Program-made: the position numbers and the translations under genes
From: Rhizobium sp. ASV8
Lineage (GTDB): Bacteria > Pseudomonadota > Alphaproteobacteria > Rhizobiales > Rhizobiaceae
Direction of reading: 5' to 3'
Assembly (NCBI RefSeq): GCF_016429255.1
Contig: NZ_JAELUG010000074.1
Location: 1-35,047 of the forward strand
DNA length: 35,047 nt
The notes under the pieces: generated by a model
Databases searched by the model: none
What the model was told of the DNA's origin: nothing
Seen by the model: only the letters and a program-made list of their open reading frames with translations
Part shown: positions 24,495-33,120 of the stretch, piece by piece
How the letters are laid out: each line of letters starts with the position of its first letter
Numbering within the stretch: the stretch's first letter is position 1

Positions 24495-25520
24495 TCAGGG
24501 CGTGGCCTTGATCTCGTTCCACAGATCCGAACGCTTCAGCGGATCTTCGACATTGTCAAGCCAGATCAGCTTGTCGTTACCGTGGGCGCTCGCGGTTTCC
24601 GTGACGGTATTGCCGAAGCCCGTACGCTCGGACAGCTGGGAGCTTACGGTTTTGGAGATCATGAAGTTGATCCATTTCTCCGCGGCTGCCTTGTCATGCA
24701 CGCCCTTGGAGATCACCCAGTTGTCGAGCCAGGCAAGCGCGCCTTCGCTTGGATTGACATAGGCAACATGAGCGCCTGCGTCCTTGAGCGCTTTCATCTG
24801 CTGCTGGCCATAGTTCGCCCAGATAAGGGCGACATCGTTGTTCTTGTAGATCTGCTGGGCTTCATCGGCTGTCGTGTAGAAGCTCAGGACGTTGTGCTTG
24901 AAGTCGATCAGCTTAGCCTTCACCGCGGCGATCTGATCGTCGCTCAGGTGGAAGGGATCCTTGTAGCCGAGCGTCAGCGCAGTGAAGGAGACGTTATGTT
25001 CGCCGTTGTCGTAAGCGAGAACCTTGCCACGATAGGCCGGATCCCACAGCACCGACATGGAGGTCGGTGCCGGCTTGACCTTGTCGGTATCATAGATGAG
25101 GCCGATCGAGTCGAAGCAGAAGGGAATCCCATAGACCTTGCCGTCCTTGGTATCGCCGCGGATCGCGGTCAGATCGCGGAAGCGCGGCAGCACATCCTTC
25201 TGGTTCGGCAGGTTGGCGGTATCGATCGGCGTAACGAGATCGGCAGCTATGTAGCGCTGCAGCTGCGCCGTATTGACGGCGAAGACGTCGAAGTCCTTGC
25301 CTTCGCTGCCCTTGATCTTGGCCCAGGCTTCGTCATCGCTGCCGATGAAGACTACATCGACGCCGATGCCCGTCGATGCGGTGAATTCCTTGACCCAGTC
25401 CTTGTCGGCATAGCCGTCCCAGGCCAGCACGCGAAGGTTTTCAGCAAGTGCCGATGATGCCATCATCGACACGACGAAGCCGGCGGTTGCCATGGCTGTC
25501 AGAAGTTTTTTCAATCCCAT
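24495..25520 (-). CDS. Periplasmic solute-binding protein, spermidine/putrescine (PotD) type
   Basis: A 341-residue binding protein with signal peptide (residues 1-27, ending SSALA before ENLRVLAWDGY). The opening LRVLAWDGYADKDWVKEFTASTG is typical of PotD/extracellular-binding family 1-like receptors. The start at 25520 was chosen over one ten codons upstream because AAGGGAACGG precedes it and the signal peptide then begins correctly. It lies between the AraD1-type enzyme and the ATPase, within operon B. PotD-type receptors usually bind polyamines or other amines, but here the neighbouring genes degrade sugar acids, so the ligand is uncertain. Confidence 0.92.
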   Translation of the reverse strand: MGLKKLLTAMATAGFVVSMMASSALAENLRVLAWDGYADKDWVKEFTASTGIGVDVVFIGSDDEAWAKIKGSEGKDFDVFAVNTAQLQRYIAADLVTPIDTANLPNQKDVLPRFRDLTAIRGDTKDGKVYGIPFCFDSIGLIYDTDKVKPAPTSMSVLWDPAYRGKVLAYDNGEHNVSFTALTLGYKDPFHLSDDQIAAVKAKLIDFKHNVLSFYTTADEAQQIYKNNDVALIWANYGQQQMKALKDAGAHVAYVNPSEGALAWLDNWVISKGVHDKAAAEKWINFMISKTVSSQLSERTGFGNTVTETASAHGNDKLIWLDNVEDPLKRSDLWNEIKATP

Positions 25521-25571
25521 TTCCGTTCCCTTTATTGTTGGTGTTGTCAATGTGATCGGCGCAGGTTTCGG

Positions 25572-26570
25572 CTATAGCTGCGTGACGGTCACCAGCCCTT
25601 CGTCGGGCGCCAGTTCCACCCGGTTGCGAAGCGGCTTGCCGAATACGTCCGCTTCGATTTCGTATTCATCCCCCGGACCGGTCTGGACGCCGAAGGCATA
25701 GCTCATCACCGCCGCACCGAAGAAATAAGCATGCAGGTCTCCCGGCCTGCGATGCATGGGGTAGCGGAAGTGATAATGTTCGAGATTGGCGATGGAGTGA
25801 GACATGTGGGCCTCTCCGGACAGGAATTCCTCTTCCCAGATCACCTTTCCGTCGCGGCGGATGCGGGAAAGCCCGCGAACCTCGTCGGGCAGATCGCCGA
25901 CCAGCAGCTCCGGCCCGATCGAGCAGGAGCGCAGTTTGGAATGAGCGAGGTACAGGTAGTTTTCTGCTTCGGTGACATGGTCCGAATATTCATTTCCAAG
26001 CGCATAGCCGATCCGGAAGGGGCGACCATCCGGTCCGACGACATAAAGACCGACGATTTCGGCCTCTTCGGCGCCGGCAAGCGCGAAGGCCGGCATCGGC
26101 AGGGCTGCGCCCGGCGCGACGACGCAGGTGCCTACGCCCTTGAAGAACCATTCGGGCTGTACGCCCGGCGGGCCACCGGCCGGTTTTCCACCTTCGAGAC
26201 CCATACGGAAGATCTTGAGCGAGTCGGATTCCGCGGCGCCTTCGCCATGGGTGAGCACGTGCATCTTGTCGCGCGCATTGGCGCTGCCGGTGTGGGTGAG
26301 CCCCGTGCCGGTCACGAGGAAACGGCTAGGCTCTTCGTGATCGAGCGGCGAAAGTACGAGGTTTTCGCCAAGAAGGCGGTCGTAATCCACCAATTCCGCC
26401 GTCGCGCGCTCGTTGACCAGCGTGGCGATTGGAGCGCCGCGCGCGATTGCCGCTTCGGCAAGTTCGCGAACGGAACGCGTGTCCTTGAGCGGATGAAGGT
26501 GATTGCCATCGGTCGAGACGCGACCGACCTTGCGCTCGCCCTCAGGCGTTTTGAATTGAACGAGACGCAT
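25572..26570 (-). CDS. AraD1/GguC-family 2-keto-3-deoxy-aldonate dehydratase (FAH fold)
   Basis: A 332-residue member of the fumarylacetoacetate-hydrolase superfamily, AraD1/GguC group. Characteristic segments are seen: MRLVQF at the start, PSRFLVTGTGLTHTGSA, KPAGGPPGVQPEWFFKG, EEAEIVGLYV (metal-ligand glutamates), and SCSIGPELLVGDLPDEV. Family members are proposed or shown to dehydrate 2-keto-3-deoxypentonate to alpha-ketoglutarate semialdehyde. The start at 26570 has AGGTG six bases upstream; further upstream in-frame codons were rejected. It sits between the SDR dehydrogenase and the importer, which fits step three of an oxidative sugar pathway. Confidence 0.88.
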   Translation of the reverse strand: MRLVQFKTPEGERKVGRVSTDGNHLHPLKDTRSVRELAEAAIARGAPIATLVNERATAELVDYDRLLGENLVLSPLDHEEPSRFLVTGTGLTHTGSANARDKMHVLTHGEGAAESDSLKIFRMGLEGGKPAGGPPGVQPEWFFKGVGTCVVAPGAALPMPAFALAGAEEAEIVGLYVVGPDGRPFRIGYALGNEYSDHVTEAENYLYLAHSKLRSCSIGPELLVGDLPDEVRGLSRIRRDGKVIWEEEFLSGEAHMSHSIANLEHYHFRYPMHRRPGDLHAYFFGAAVMSYAFGVQTGPGDEYEIEADVFGKPLRNRVELAPDEGLVTVTQL

Positions 26571-26602
26571 GGTTGCACCTTTCCCTGTCGTAAGTTGATT
26601 TG

Positions 26603-27385
26603 TCATACCCAGCCACCGTCGACGATGAACTGCTGGCTTGTGCACATGGCGCTGTCATCGGCTGCAAGAAAAAGCGCCATGCGAGCGATGTCTGAAGGTT
26701 GAAGCCGGTCCGGCAGGCACTGGCGTTCTTCGATCTGCTTTTCGCCGGCGGGCGTCAGCCAGAGACGCATCTGCCGCTCGGTCATCACCCAGCCGGGGAC
26801 CATGCAGTTGACGCGGATGCGCTCAGGCCCGAGTTCGCGGGCAAGCGCCCGGGTCATCCCATAGACCGCGGCCTTGCTGGTTACATAGGCGGGACAGTCG
26901 GGGTCGCCCACCATCCAGGTGATCGAGCCGAAATTGATGATGGAGCCACCGCCCAGCGCCTTCATATAGGGCCTTGCTGCCTGTGCGGCGAAGAACTGAT
27001 GACGCAGGTTGACGGCCATCCGATCGTCCCAATAGGCAACGGTCACATCCTCTGTCTGATGGCGATCATCACTGCCGGCATTGTTGCAAAGAACCTGGAT
27101 CGGCCCGTTTCGGGCGACGGCGGTCTCGAGTGCCGCGCGCAGTGCCTCGATGTCGCGCAGATCGCAGGGAGTGAAAAGCGGCGGTTCCGCACCTTCTGCG
27201 GCTATGGTTGCTACGAGCTGCCGGGAAGGCTCTTCGGCGATGTCGACGAAAGCGACGCGGCTGCCCTGGGCGCAGAAATGTCGCACGAGGCTCTCGCCGA
27301 TGCCGCTACCGCCGCCCGTGATGAAGACGCTTCGTCCTCTGAGGCTGGGATATACAGCGAAATTATTTGCTTGGCTGTTCATCAT
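26603..27385 (-). CDS. SDR-family sugar 1-dehydrogenase (xylose-dehydrogenase-like)
   Basis: A 260-residue classical short-chain dehydrogenase. The NAD(P)-binding motif TGGGSGIG (23-30), NNAG and the active-site YVTSK (Tyr-x-x-x-Lys) are present, with the catalytic serine in NFGSITW. The whole protein closely resembles Caulobacter D-xylose 1-dehydrogenase (XylB) from memory: YPSLRGRSVFITGGGSGIG, CDLRDIEAL, NNAGSDDRHQ and the C-terminal FIVDGGW. It probably oxidises an aldose to its lactone. Asp50 in FVDIAE suggests NAD preference. It follows the dehydratase gene with about 9 bases spacing. The exact sugar is unresolved. Confidence 0.9.
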   Translation of the reverse strand: MMNSQANNFAVYPSLRGRSVFITGGGSGIGESLVRHFCAQGSRVAFVDIAEEPSRQLVATIAAEGAEPPLFTPCDLRDIEALRAALETAVARNGPIQVLCNNAGSDDRHQTEDVTVAYWDDRMAVNLRHQFFAAQAARPYMKALGGGSIINFGSITWMVGDPDCPAYVTSKAAVYGMTRALARELGPERIRVNCMVPGWVMTERQMRLWLTPAGEKQIEERQCLPDRLQPSDIARMALFLAADDSAMCTSQQFIVDGGWV

Positions 27386-27394
27386 CTAAACCGT

Positions 27395-29122
27395 CTAGTG
27401 GGAGTGGCGGGGAATACCGGCGTCGCGGCGCCCCACGAGGAAATCGAAATCGCAACCTGCATCGGCCTGGGTGACCCGTTCGACATAGAGGCTTTGATAG
27501 CCGCCCTGCGGTGGTTCCGGCGGTTGCCATCCTGCTCGTCTCTCGGCCAGTTCCGCATCCGATACCATCAGTTCCAGTCTGCGGCCCGCAACGTCGAGTT
27601 CGATCATGTCGCCGTCCCGGACCAGGGCCAGAACGCCGCCTGCGGCGGCTTCCGGAGCGACATGGAGAACGACCGTGCCGTAGGCGGTGCCGCTCATTCG
27701 GGCGTCGGAAATGCGCACCATGTCGGAGACGCCCTGCTTTAGGAGCTTCGCCGGCAGCGGCATATTGCCAACTTCTGCCATGCCCGGATAGCCGCGCGGG
27801 CCACAGTTCTTCAGCACCATGACCGAGCTTGCATCGATATCGAGGTCGGGATCGTCGATACGTTCATAGTAATGCTCGATATTCTCGAAGACCACAGCCT
27901 TACCACGATGCTGCATCAGACTCTCCGTCGCCGCCGATGGCTTGATCACGGCTCCGCTCGGTGCAAGATTGCCACGCAATACGGCAATGCCGCCTTCCTT
28001 GGTGAGCGGGTTATCGACTGGCCGGATGACCTCTTCGTTGTAATTCGGTGCATTCTCGATGATGTCGCCTACCGTCCTGCCGCTTACCGTCATTGCGTTG
28101 CGATCCAGGAGGCCGGCCTCATCGAGCGCCGCCATGACGGTCGTAAGACCGCCTGCGTAATAGAAATCCTCCATCAGAAAACGGCCCGAGGGCATCAGAT
28201 CGACGATCGTTGGAACGCCGCGTCCGAGCCTATCCCAATCGTCGAGACCAAGCTCGACGCCGACGCGTCGGGCAATGGCGATCAGATGAAGCACCGCGTT
28301 GGTGGAGCCGCCGATTGCACCATTGACGCGGATCGCGTTTTCGAAAGCTGTCTTCGTGAGGATGTCGGAGACCTTGATGTCCTGATTGACCAGTTCGACG
28401 ATACGCCGTCCGGCCATGTGGGCGAGAACGCCACGGCGCGCATCGACGGCGGGGATGGCGGCATTGTCTGGCATGCCGATCCCGAGCGCTTCGACCATGC
28501 TGGCCATGGTGGAAGCTGTGCCCATCGTCATGCAGCTGCCGGCGGAGCGGCTCTGGCCCTGTTCCGCGGACAGGAAGTCGCTGACCGCCATCCGGCCGGC
28601 TTTGACATCCTCCGCGAACTTCCAAACATGCGTACCGGAACCGATATCCTGCCCGCGGAATTTACCGTTCAGCATCGGCCCGCCGGATACGACGATCGAC
28701 GGCAGGTTGGCCGAGGCGGCTCCCATCAGGAGCGCGGGCGTGGTCTTGTCGCAGCCGGCAAGAAGGATGACGCCGTCGATCGGGTTGCTGCGGATCGATT
28801 CCTCCACATCCATGCTGGCCAGGTTGCGAAAGAGCATTGCCGTCGGGCGCATATTGCTTTCGCCGAGCGACATAACGGGGAATTCCAAAGGAAAGCCGCC
28901 GGCCTCGTAGACACCGCGCTTCACATGTTCCGCTATGCCGCGAAGATGGGCGTTGCAGGGGGTCAGCTCCGACCATGTATTGCAGATGCCGATAACAGGG
29001 CGGCCGTCGAAAACGTGGTCGGGCAGGCCCTGGTTCTTCATCCAGCTGCGATGCATGAAGGCGTTTTTCCCGTCCCCGCCAAACCACGCGGAAGAGCGCA
29101 ACCTGCGCTTGGGTTGGCTCAT
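27395..29122 (-). CDS. IlvD/Edd-family aldonate dehydratase (L-arabinonate/xylonate type)
   Basis: A 575-residue dehydratase converting a sugar acid to its 2-keto-3-deoxy form. It closely resembles the Rhizobium leguminosarum L-arabinonate dehydratase as I remember it. Candidate [2Fe-2S] ligands are Cys56 (TPCNAH), Cys124 (AGCDKTTP) and Cys197 (AGSCMTMGTAST), spaced as Cys59/127/200 there; Lys126 is the expected Mg-binding (carbamylated) lysine, and the catalytic serine lies in ISDARMSGTAYGTVV. The ATG overlaps the regulator's stop by 4 bases (ATGA). It is the second gene of operon B. Arabinonate, xylonate or fuconate cannot be told apart. Confidence 0.93.
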   Translation of the reverse strand: MSQPKRRLRSSAWFGGDGKNAFMHRSWMKNQGLPDHVFDGRPVIGICNTWSELTPCNAHLRGIAEHVKRGVYEAGGFPLEFPVMSLGESNMRPTAMLFRNLASMDVEESIRSNPIDGVILLAGCDKTTPALLMGAASANLPSIVVSGGPMLNGKFRGQDIGSGTHVWKFAEDVKAGRMAVSDFLSAEQGQSRSAGSCMTMGTASTMASMVEALGIGMPDNAAIPAVDARRGVLAHMAGRRIVELVNQDIKVSDILTKTAFENAIRVNGAIGGSTNAVLHLIAIARRVGVELGLDDWDRLGRGVPTIVDLMPSGRFLMEDFYYAGGLTTVMAALDEAGLLDRNAMTVSGRTVGDIIENAPNYNEEVIRPVDNPLTKEGGIAVLRGNLAPSGAVIKPSAATESLMQHRGKAVVFENIEHYYERIDDPDLDIDASSVMVLKNCGPRGYPGMAEVGNMPLPAKLLKQGVSDMVRISDARMSGTAYGTVVLHVAPEAAAGGVLALVRDGDMIELDVAGRRLELMVSDAELAERRAGWQPPEPPQGGYQSLYVERVTQADAGCDFDFLVGRRDAGIPRHSH

Positions 29123-29922
29123 GACTTCGGCTCCTGTGATTTGCGGCGTTGATTGCGATTTTCGACGGCGCGCCTGACATCGTCTTCTGCGTGATCGAGG
29201 AGAACCAGCAGCGCCTGTTGAGCGCCCTGTCCATCCCCCGCCGCGATCCTTTCGGCAACCTTGCGATGTAAGGGCAGCGACGGGCGTTGTCCCGTCGGAT
29301 TGTCGTTGGAAAGGCGAAAGCTCATCACCAGGGCGGTTTGGATGAGGGCGGCGAGCGAGCCAATCAGCTCGTTACCGGTCATCCGCAGGATCGTCTGGTG
29401 GAAGATCAGATCGGGTTCGGCAAAACGTTCGCCGTCGTCGCCGAAGGCTTCCATTTCGGCAAGCGCAGTGTTGAGTTCAGCGAGTTGTGCGGACGTTGCG
29501 CGTTGTGCTGCCAATGCCGCCGACATCGGTTCGATCGCGCGCCGCAATTCGAACAATGCCTTGACGTCTTCGTGGTTCACCGCGCCGGAATAGCGCCAGG
29601 ACAGCACGTCCGGGTCGAGGAAATTCCAATCCGATCGCGGACGGACGCGCGTGCCGGTCTTCGGCCGGGATTCGACGAGCCCCTTGCCCGCGAGGACCTT
29701 GATTGCCTCGCGCAGCACGGATCGGCTGATCCCGAGCGTATCCCTGGAATCATCGGCATTCGGAAGCACCTCGCCGGGGAGCAAACGACCCTGCAGGATC
29801 CAGCTTCCGATCTGCTCCACAGCTGCGGCATGCATGCTGCTGTTGAGGTTCTGAAAGCCAACGGATGTCGGCGAGGGAAGCCTCGATGTGACCGATCTTT
29901 TTTTATTAATGCTATTATTCAT
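29119..29922 (-). CDS. GntR-family regulator, FadR/FCD subfamily
   Basis: A 267-residue regulator with a winged helix at about 33-105 (helix-turn-helix LGISRSVLREAIKVLAGKG, wing VESRPKTGTRVRP) and the motif WNFLDPDVLSW typical of FadR-type sugar-acid regulators (as in DgoR and LgoR-like proteins). The FCD domain follows (about 115-250), with FHQTIL and LHRKVAERI likely to hold metal/ligand residues. The gene is first in operon B and overlaps the dehydratase by 4 bases, so it would be autoregulated. No good ribosome binding site precedes the chosen start; a later ATG at 29835 is possible. The region upstream is AT-rich with inverted TAATG/CATTA elements. Confidence 0.9.
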   Translation of the reverse strand: MNNSINKKRSVTSRLPSPTSVGFQNLNSSMHAAAVEQIGSWILQGRLLPGEVLPNADDSRDTLGISRSVLREAIKVLAGKGLVESRPKTGTRVRPRSDWNFLDPDVLSWRYSGAVNHEDVKALFELRRAIEPMSAALAAQRATSAQLAELNTALAEMEAFGDDGERFAEPDLIFHQTILRMTGNELIGSLAALIQTALVMSFRLSNDNPTGQRPSLPLHRKVAERIAAGDGQGAQQALLVLLDHAEDDVRRAVENRNQRRKSQEPKS

Positions 29923-30329
29923 ACTATTTACATTATTAGGAAGCGTAGCCTTGTCAAGAAGGAATCGGCCATGAAGTCCAGCCGGCTAAGTTTGTGCCTG
30001 GGGACGAGGGATGAATGGGATATCGGAGATAGAAAGGCCTCATAAAATGAGACGAAGAATCCGAGACGTCTCGGTGCCGCCAGGCCCTATCAACAGCCGG
30101 GTTTATGCCACTGACGAGCGAATATGATCGCCCTCATTCAGGGCGGCAAGCGATCAGCAATTGGAAAAAAGGTGGGCGAGGGGAACGGCCGGATAAGCGG
30201 ATGCTCCGGGTCCATGTAAAGATCGGGAGCCGGTGTGTTGCTTGTTAAAGACGCTCCGGAGCGCCTCTCCTGGAACAGAGGCGCTCATCAACCCGTTAGC
30301 GGACGCGCTTTGCGTGTCCTATGGGATTT
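29923..30329. other. Intergenic region upstream of operon B
   Basis: 407 bases. The start is AT-rich and must hold the operon B promoter and operators (29900-29945, with repeated TATTA/TAATA and TAATG/CATTA elements). A short plus-strand frame of 24 codons starts at 29971, with AGGA well placed upstream, but has no known relatives and is not called as a gene. The last part carries the exporter-operon hairpin. Confidence 0.5.
30252..30286 (-). terminator. Hairpin downstream of the exporter operon
   Basis: A perfect 10-bp stem GAGCGCCTCT (30259-30268) / AGAGGCGCTC (30277-30286) with an 8-base loop, overlapping the palindrome CGCTCCGGAGCG (30252-30263). Located about 45 bases past the adaptor gene stop on the minus strand; a short TCTTTAA follows. 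A probable terminator of the exporter operon. Confidence 0.6.
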
Positions 30330-31256
30330 CTATTTAAGCACGCGGACAACGACGCGTTGGCCGATCGCAAGCGGCGCGTCGCGGGCGATGGTAATGATGC
30401 AGTTCGCCGCTCTCACATCGCTTCGCTCGCCGGAATTCTCTGCCGATTTCGGACGCGACAGCACCTTGGAAATTCGCGTGATCTTGCCCGAAATCGACTG
30501 GGTTGTCCGCCCTTCAGCGGCAATTTCGACGGACATACCCGGGCCGACGGAACCAAGATACTCTTCTGGAATGTCTGCACGCACGATCTTCGGTCCGTCC
30601 GGCAGCAGGACGAACATCTCGGTCATTGCCTGAACGGAAACAGCTTCTCCGGCCTTGACCGCCTGGCGGACGATGACACCGTCCGCAGGCGCCTTCATCG
30701 ACCTTACGTTGACCTCCCGCTTGGCGATTTCGAGCCGCTCGCGCGCAACCGATAAGGCCGACGAGGCGGAATTGGTTTCGATCGTCTGCGTTTCGTAAGC
30801 GTCCCGCGCATCGCTCAGTGCCTGGTCGGAAACGGCTTTGCCGGCTGCGGCGCGCTGCATCCTCTCAAGCGTTTTCCCGAGATTCTTCGTTTTGAGTTGA
30901 AGAAGCTTGTAGCGGTCTTCCGCCTGGGAAAGCTCCGATTCGGCGATACGCACCGAGGCTTCCTCCTGCTGGCTATCGAGCACGGCAAGCACATCGCCCT
31001 TGCGGACATAGGCGCCTTCGGCTGCCTCAACCGAGGCGACAACGCCGTCGCGCACCGCGGTTATGCGATAAAGTCCGCCTTCAACGTCGACCGTTCCGCG
31101 TGCCGCGGCCGCAATTGCCGGCGATGCAGCCTCGGCAGCTTCGGCACTTTCGCCGGCCCTTGGCATGCCGACGGTCATCCAAAGGACACCTAGGGTCACG
31201 GATGTGCCCAATATTGCGGTCGCGAAAACGCGGTGGGAACGCTTGAACTTATCCAT
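30330..31256 (-). CDS. HlyD-family periplasmic adaptor (DevB-like membrane fusion protein)
   Basis: A 308-residue membrane fusion protein. One N-terminal membrane anchor (about 11-30) is followed by a split lipoyl/barrel-sandwich domain (DGVVASVEAAEGAYVRKGDVLAVLDS and MKAPADGVIVRQAVKAGEAV) flanking a coiled-coil hairpin (about 95-185), then a beta-barrel region (IVRADIPEEYLGSVGPGMSVEI). It bridges the inner-membrane ABC exporter and the outer-membrane channel. The gene overlaps the ATPase gene by 8 bases and is last in the operon. Together with the adjacent ABC subunits it resembles DevBCA-type systems. Confidence 0.9.
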   Translation of the reverse strand: MDKFKRSHRVFATAILGTSVTLGVLWMTVGMPRAGESAEAAEAASPAIAAAARGTVDVEGGLYRITAVRDGVVASVEAAEGAYVRKGDVLAVLDSQQEEASVRIAESELSQAEDRYKLLQLKTKNLGKTLERMQRAAAGKAVSDQALSDARDAYETQTIETNSASSALSVARERLEIAKREVNVRSMKAPADGVIVRQAVKAGEAVSVQAMTEMFVLLPDGPKIVRADIPEEYLGSVGPGMSVEIAAEGRTTQSISGKITRISKVLSRPKSAENSGERSDVRAANCIITIARDAPLAIGQRVVVRVLK

Positions 31257-31977
31257 GCCAGTCCTCTCGTGTATCGATGCCGCGCCCGGAAACGAGTCGC
31301 TGGTCAGACAGCAGCCGCCCGTCCTCCATCTTGAGGACGCGGTCTGCCTTCGAAAAGAGACGGGTATCGTGGGAAACGCACAGAACAGCCGTTCCCAATT
31401 GCCTCGCCGTCTCTTGCAGGATCTCGACGATCCTCAGTCCATTGGTACTATCCAGAGCACTCGTCGGCTCATCGGCAAACAGGATGGCCGGTTCCTTGAC
31501 GATAGCCCTTGCTATCGCAACGCGCTGCTTTTCGCCACCGGATAGATGTGAAGGCCGCAAATGCTGACGCTCGAGCAGCCCGACGCGCTCAAGCGCATCG
31601 CGCGCTTTAAGGCGTGCCTCTTCCTCCGGTACGTTCAGATAATCGAGCGGCACTTGCACCTGCTCGAGAGCCGTGAGGGCGGGAAAGAGATTGAAGCCCT
31701 GGAAGATGAAGCCGCAATTATGCAGGCGAAAGGCATCCCGCTCATTGTCGGTCGAGGAGGAGAGTACTGTATCGCCGGCCCGAATGCTGCCGCTATCCGG
31801 TTCCGTCATGCCGCCGAGTGTCGCCAGAAGCGTGCTCTTTCCGCATCCGGAAGGACCGCTGAGCACAGTGAATTCACCGCTGTAGATGTCGACGGACATA
31901 TCGACGAGCGCGTTCGTTCGCATGCCCTGCACGGTGAACGACTTATAAAGGTTCGAGGCTGATATGGCGGGTCGCAT
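31249..31977 (-). CDS. ABC exporter ATP-binding protein (DevA/LolD/MacB-type)
   Basis: A 242-residue single-domain ATPase: Walker A GPSGCGKST, Q-loop in FIFQGFNLFPALTALEQV, signature LSGGEKQRVAIARAI, Walker B AILFADEPTSALD and switch histidine in CVSHDTRL. The LFPALTALEQVQVPL segment marks the LolD/MacB/DevA group that works with FtsX-like permeases. A GTG at 31980 is also possible, but the ATG at 31977 is better spaced from AGGTGA, which lies over the permease stop codon. It energises the exporter encoded around it. Confidence 0.92.
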   Translation of the reverse strand: MRPAISASNLYKSFTVQGMRTNALVDMSVDIYSGEFTVLSGPSGCGKSTLLATLGGMTEPDSGSIRAGDTVLSSSTDNERDAFRLHNCGFIFQGFNLFPALTALEQVQVPLDYLNVPEEEARLKARDALERVGLLERQHLRPSHLSGGEKQRVAIARAIVKEPAILFADEPTSALDSTNGLRIVEILQETARQLGTAVLCVSHDTRLFSKADRVLKMEDGRLLSDQRLVSGRGIDTREDWHG

Positions 31978-31981
31978 CACA

Positions 31982-33118
31982 TCACCTCAACAAGGTCGCG
32001 GGATCGGCCTGGCGCAGCCGGTGTACCGCCAGAAGGCAGGCCAAGATAGCAACCACGAGCACGACGAGCGATGCCGATGCGATGACCGCGCTGTCAAGTT
32101 CGAACGGCACCTTATAGATCATCGCGATAAAACCAATGGCGACGCTCAGCACGCCATTGATGATCAGTCCCGAGAACCCGACCCAGGCGGCTTGCTCTAT
32201 GACGATTTTCCGTAGTCCGCTGAAGGGCACGCCCAGCGCGCGAAGCGTGGCATATTGCGGGATCGTGCCCGCAACGGCGGCCATCAGGGTCTGGCTGGTA
32301 ATGAGTGCGCCGATGGTGGCGGCAATCAGCGTCGCGAAGACGAAAGCGATGCCGGCACCGGAATCGAAGAGCATATAGCTTGTCGACATATCCGCGAGCT
32401 TTTTCGCGGGCCAGATTTCGAAACGCTCGATCGGGGCGCGTTGATTGAGGTGACTCAGAACGCGTGCCTGTTGGTTTTCCTTGGCGACGTTGAACAGGAA
32501 ATAGGTCGCGCCGCCATCGGCCGGCAAGGACTGATCGAGGATGCGTGCAGTATCGAGCGAGCCGACGACATTGACGCCGCCGAGACCGCGCAGGCCATCG
32601 ATAAAGCCGACAACATGCACCGTGCGGCCACTCACCTCGGCGAGACCGCCCGGTCCGATCGAAAGCTTGTCGCTGTCGGCTGTGTCAACCACGACCGCTG
32701 CCGGCTCGCGGAGGCGATTGCGCAGTTTGGCCGGCACAACCCGTGCTAGCCCGATGCTATCGGACTGCACGTCGATGCCGACGACCGTAACGCTGACACC
32801 GCCGCCGCCGTGAATGCCGCGCCAATCCCCTGAGCCCAAAAGAAATGGCTCGATATGGGATATGGCAGGCTCCGCATAGAGGTTCGTCAGCACGCTGGCG
32901 GGTACGGTACGCCCCAGCTCGACACTTTGAGTGCCGGGAAAGCCGAGCCAATAGTCGGCGTCCGACTGGGTGACGTAGAGCGAATTCGCGCTGACGATGC
33001 CGAGCAGCAGCGCGCCCTGTGCCGTCATCAGCAGGCCGGAAAACGCGACCGCCGCGACGGCCGGCAGAAATCGCCGCCATTCGTAAAGGAGCGTCTTGCG
33101 TGCGATCGCCACTGCCAT
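31982..33118 (-). CDS. FtsX-like ABC exporter permease (DevC-like)
   Basis: A 378-residue inner-membrane protein. One membrane helix near the N-terminus (about 18-40) is followed by a periplasmic domain of about 210 residues (MacB-type), then three membrane segments in the C-terminal FtsX domain (about 255-375), ending with QADPATLLR as in MacB/FtsX-type permeases. The layout of a short start (KTLLYEWRRFLPAVAAVAFSGLL) and QGALLLGIVSANSLYV recalls the DevC exporter subunits. It would act with the adjoining ATPase as a mechanotransmission exporter. Its ATG lies two bases past the stop of the outer-membrane gene. Confidence 0.88.
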   Translation of the reverse strand: MAVAIARKTLLYEWRRFLPAVAAVAFSGLLMTAQGALLLGIVSANSLYVTQSDADYWLGFPGTQSVELGRTVPASVLTNLYAEPAISHIEPFLLGSGDWRGIHGGGGVSVTVVGIDVQSDSIGLARVVPAKLRNRLREPAAVVVDTADSDKLSIGPGGLAEVSGRTVHVVGFIDGLRGLGGVNVVGSLDTARILDQSLPADGGATYFLFNVAKENQQARVLSHLNQRAPIERFEIWPAKKLADMSTSYMLFDSGAGIAFVFATLIAATIGALITSQTLMAAVAGTIPQYATLRALGVPFSGLRKIVIEQAAWVGFSGLIINGVLSVAIGFIAMIYKVPFELDSAVIASASLVVLVVAILACLLAVHRLRQADPATLLR

Positions 33119-33120
33119 GG

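Noticed and set aside
24072..25457. 461-codon plus-strand frame
   Set aside because: It lies opposite the PotA-like ATPase and the binding protein, both with clear motifs; it is a high-GC shadow frame.
27872..29152. 426-codon plus-strand frame
   Set aside because: Antisense of the aldonate dehydratase, which has its cluster cysteines and catalytic motif on the minus strand.
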